A stretch of 64,000 nt of DNA from Acidobacteriaceae bacterium. GTDB taxonomy: Bacteria; Acidobacteriota; Terriglobia; Terriglobales; Acidobacteriaceae. The DNA is taken from assembly GCA_027452245.1 (NCBI GenBank), contig DAIDGW010000080.1:41789-105788 (forward strand). The letters are read 5' to 3'. Every line of letters begins with the position of its first letter. The stretch's first letter is position 1. A program made the position numbers and the translations under genes. The notes under the pieces were generated by a model that ran no database searches, had not been told where the DNA came from, and was given only the letters and a program-made list of their open reading frames with translations. Of this stretch, positions 63,902 to 64,000 are shown piece after piece.

Positions 63902-64000
63902 ATGTTAGACACTGCGGTTATTGGCGCTGGTCCCTACGGACTATCGGTGGCGGCATATCTTCGCCGTCGTGGAATTCAATTTCGAATCTTTGGTCGGCCG
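63902..64000 (+). CDS. FAD-dependent oxidoreductase, 3' end outside window
   Basis: The 33 visible residues include AVIGAGPYGLSVAAYLRRRG and FRIFGRP. This is a FAD-binding GxGxxG motif almost identical in order to the start of the oxidoreductase at 59290 (VIGAGPYGLSASAYLRAAG, then VQVFGEP). It is therefore a paralogue. The remainder lies beyond the window. It could begin a second copy of the oxidoreductase/ATP-grasp/deacetylase block. Confidence 0.75.
   Translation, partial: MLDTAVIGAGPYGLSVAAYLRRRGIQFRIFGRP

Noticed and set aside
1..64000. CRISPR array or transposase gene
   Set aside because: No regularly spaced repeats and no transposase motif were seen on either strand; the only mobile-element coding trace is the integrase remnant at 5656-5826.

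Overview
The window looks like a chromosomal segment of an Acidobacteriota (Terriglobia-type) soil bacterium. This is inferred from two very long Oar-like TonB-dependent receptors with carboxypeptidase-regulatory N-termini, glycoside hydrolases beside them, an exosortase and exopolysaccharide (EPS) assembly set headed by an UpxY/NusG-like protein, and moderately GC-rich coding sequence. No species-level marker is present.

Layout. (1) 1-5.5 kb: the 3' part of a TonB-dependent receptor and a secreted discoidin-plus-TIM-barrel glycoside hydrolase. (2) 5.6-8.1 kb: a small mobile-looking patch with an integrase N-terminal remnant, an XRE regulator and AbiEii-like nucleotidyltransferase pair (candidate toxin-antitoxin or defence module), an intact tRNA-Arg(CCT) and an opposing 5' half of another tRNA-Arg(CCT). 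(3) 8.3-13.6 kb: a diguanylate cyclase, a Na+/H+ antiporter, an aldehyde dehydrogenase, a Gfo/Idh/MocA oxidoreductase and a small exported protein. (4) 13.8-24.8 kb, minus strand: a carbohydrate-use locus (TonB receptor, GH2 enzyme, SDR dehydrogenase, GH63/trehalase-like enzyme, class III aminotransferase, FCD-type GntR regulator). An identical 18-bp motif lies in front of the receptor and in front of the aminotransferase-led operon, which suggests one GntR regulon. (5) 24.8-28.3 kb: an exosortase, a branched-chain aminotransferase, a tiny His/Cys-rich protein with an exosortase-type C-terminus, and a LuxR-family regulator whose receiver lacks the phospho-acceptor Asp. (6) 28.3-64 kb, plus strand: a very large EPS locus.

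The EPS locus starts with a long structured leader and an UpxY-type antiterminator. It continues with a degenerate NtrC-like protein, a Wza-type export protein, an outer-membrane barrel, a Wzz/PCP protein, an ExeA-type ATPase, a BY-kinase and an initiating phosphoglycosyl transferase. From about 37 kb the glycan-specific genes follow: a Wlb-like amino-sugar set (oxidoreductase, acyltransferase, aminotransferase), a shortened UDP-sugar dehydrogenase, two ATP-grasp ligases, one GT4 and three GT2 glycosyltransferases, a Wzy/WaaL-like polymerase or ligase, a Wzx flippase, three NodB-like deacetylase proteins, a FemAB-like acyltransferase, a secreted beta-helix protein and two paralogous FAD oxidoreductases, the last cut by the window end. 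A tRNA-Thr(CGT) sits inside the locus and overlaps the end of the FemAB-like gene.

The most noteworthy points are the paired GntR operators, the exosortase with its mini-substrate, the regulators with degenerate active sites around the EPS promoter region, the pseudo-GGDEF/phosphoglycosyl transferase fusion, the two ATP-grasp enzymes that may aminoacylate the glycan, and the tRNA remnants that mark possible integration points.
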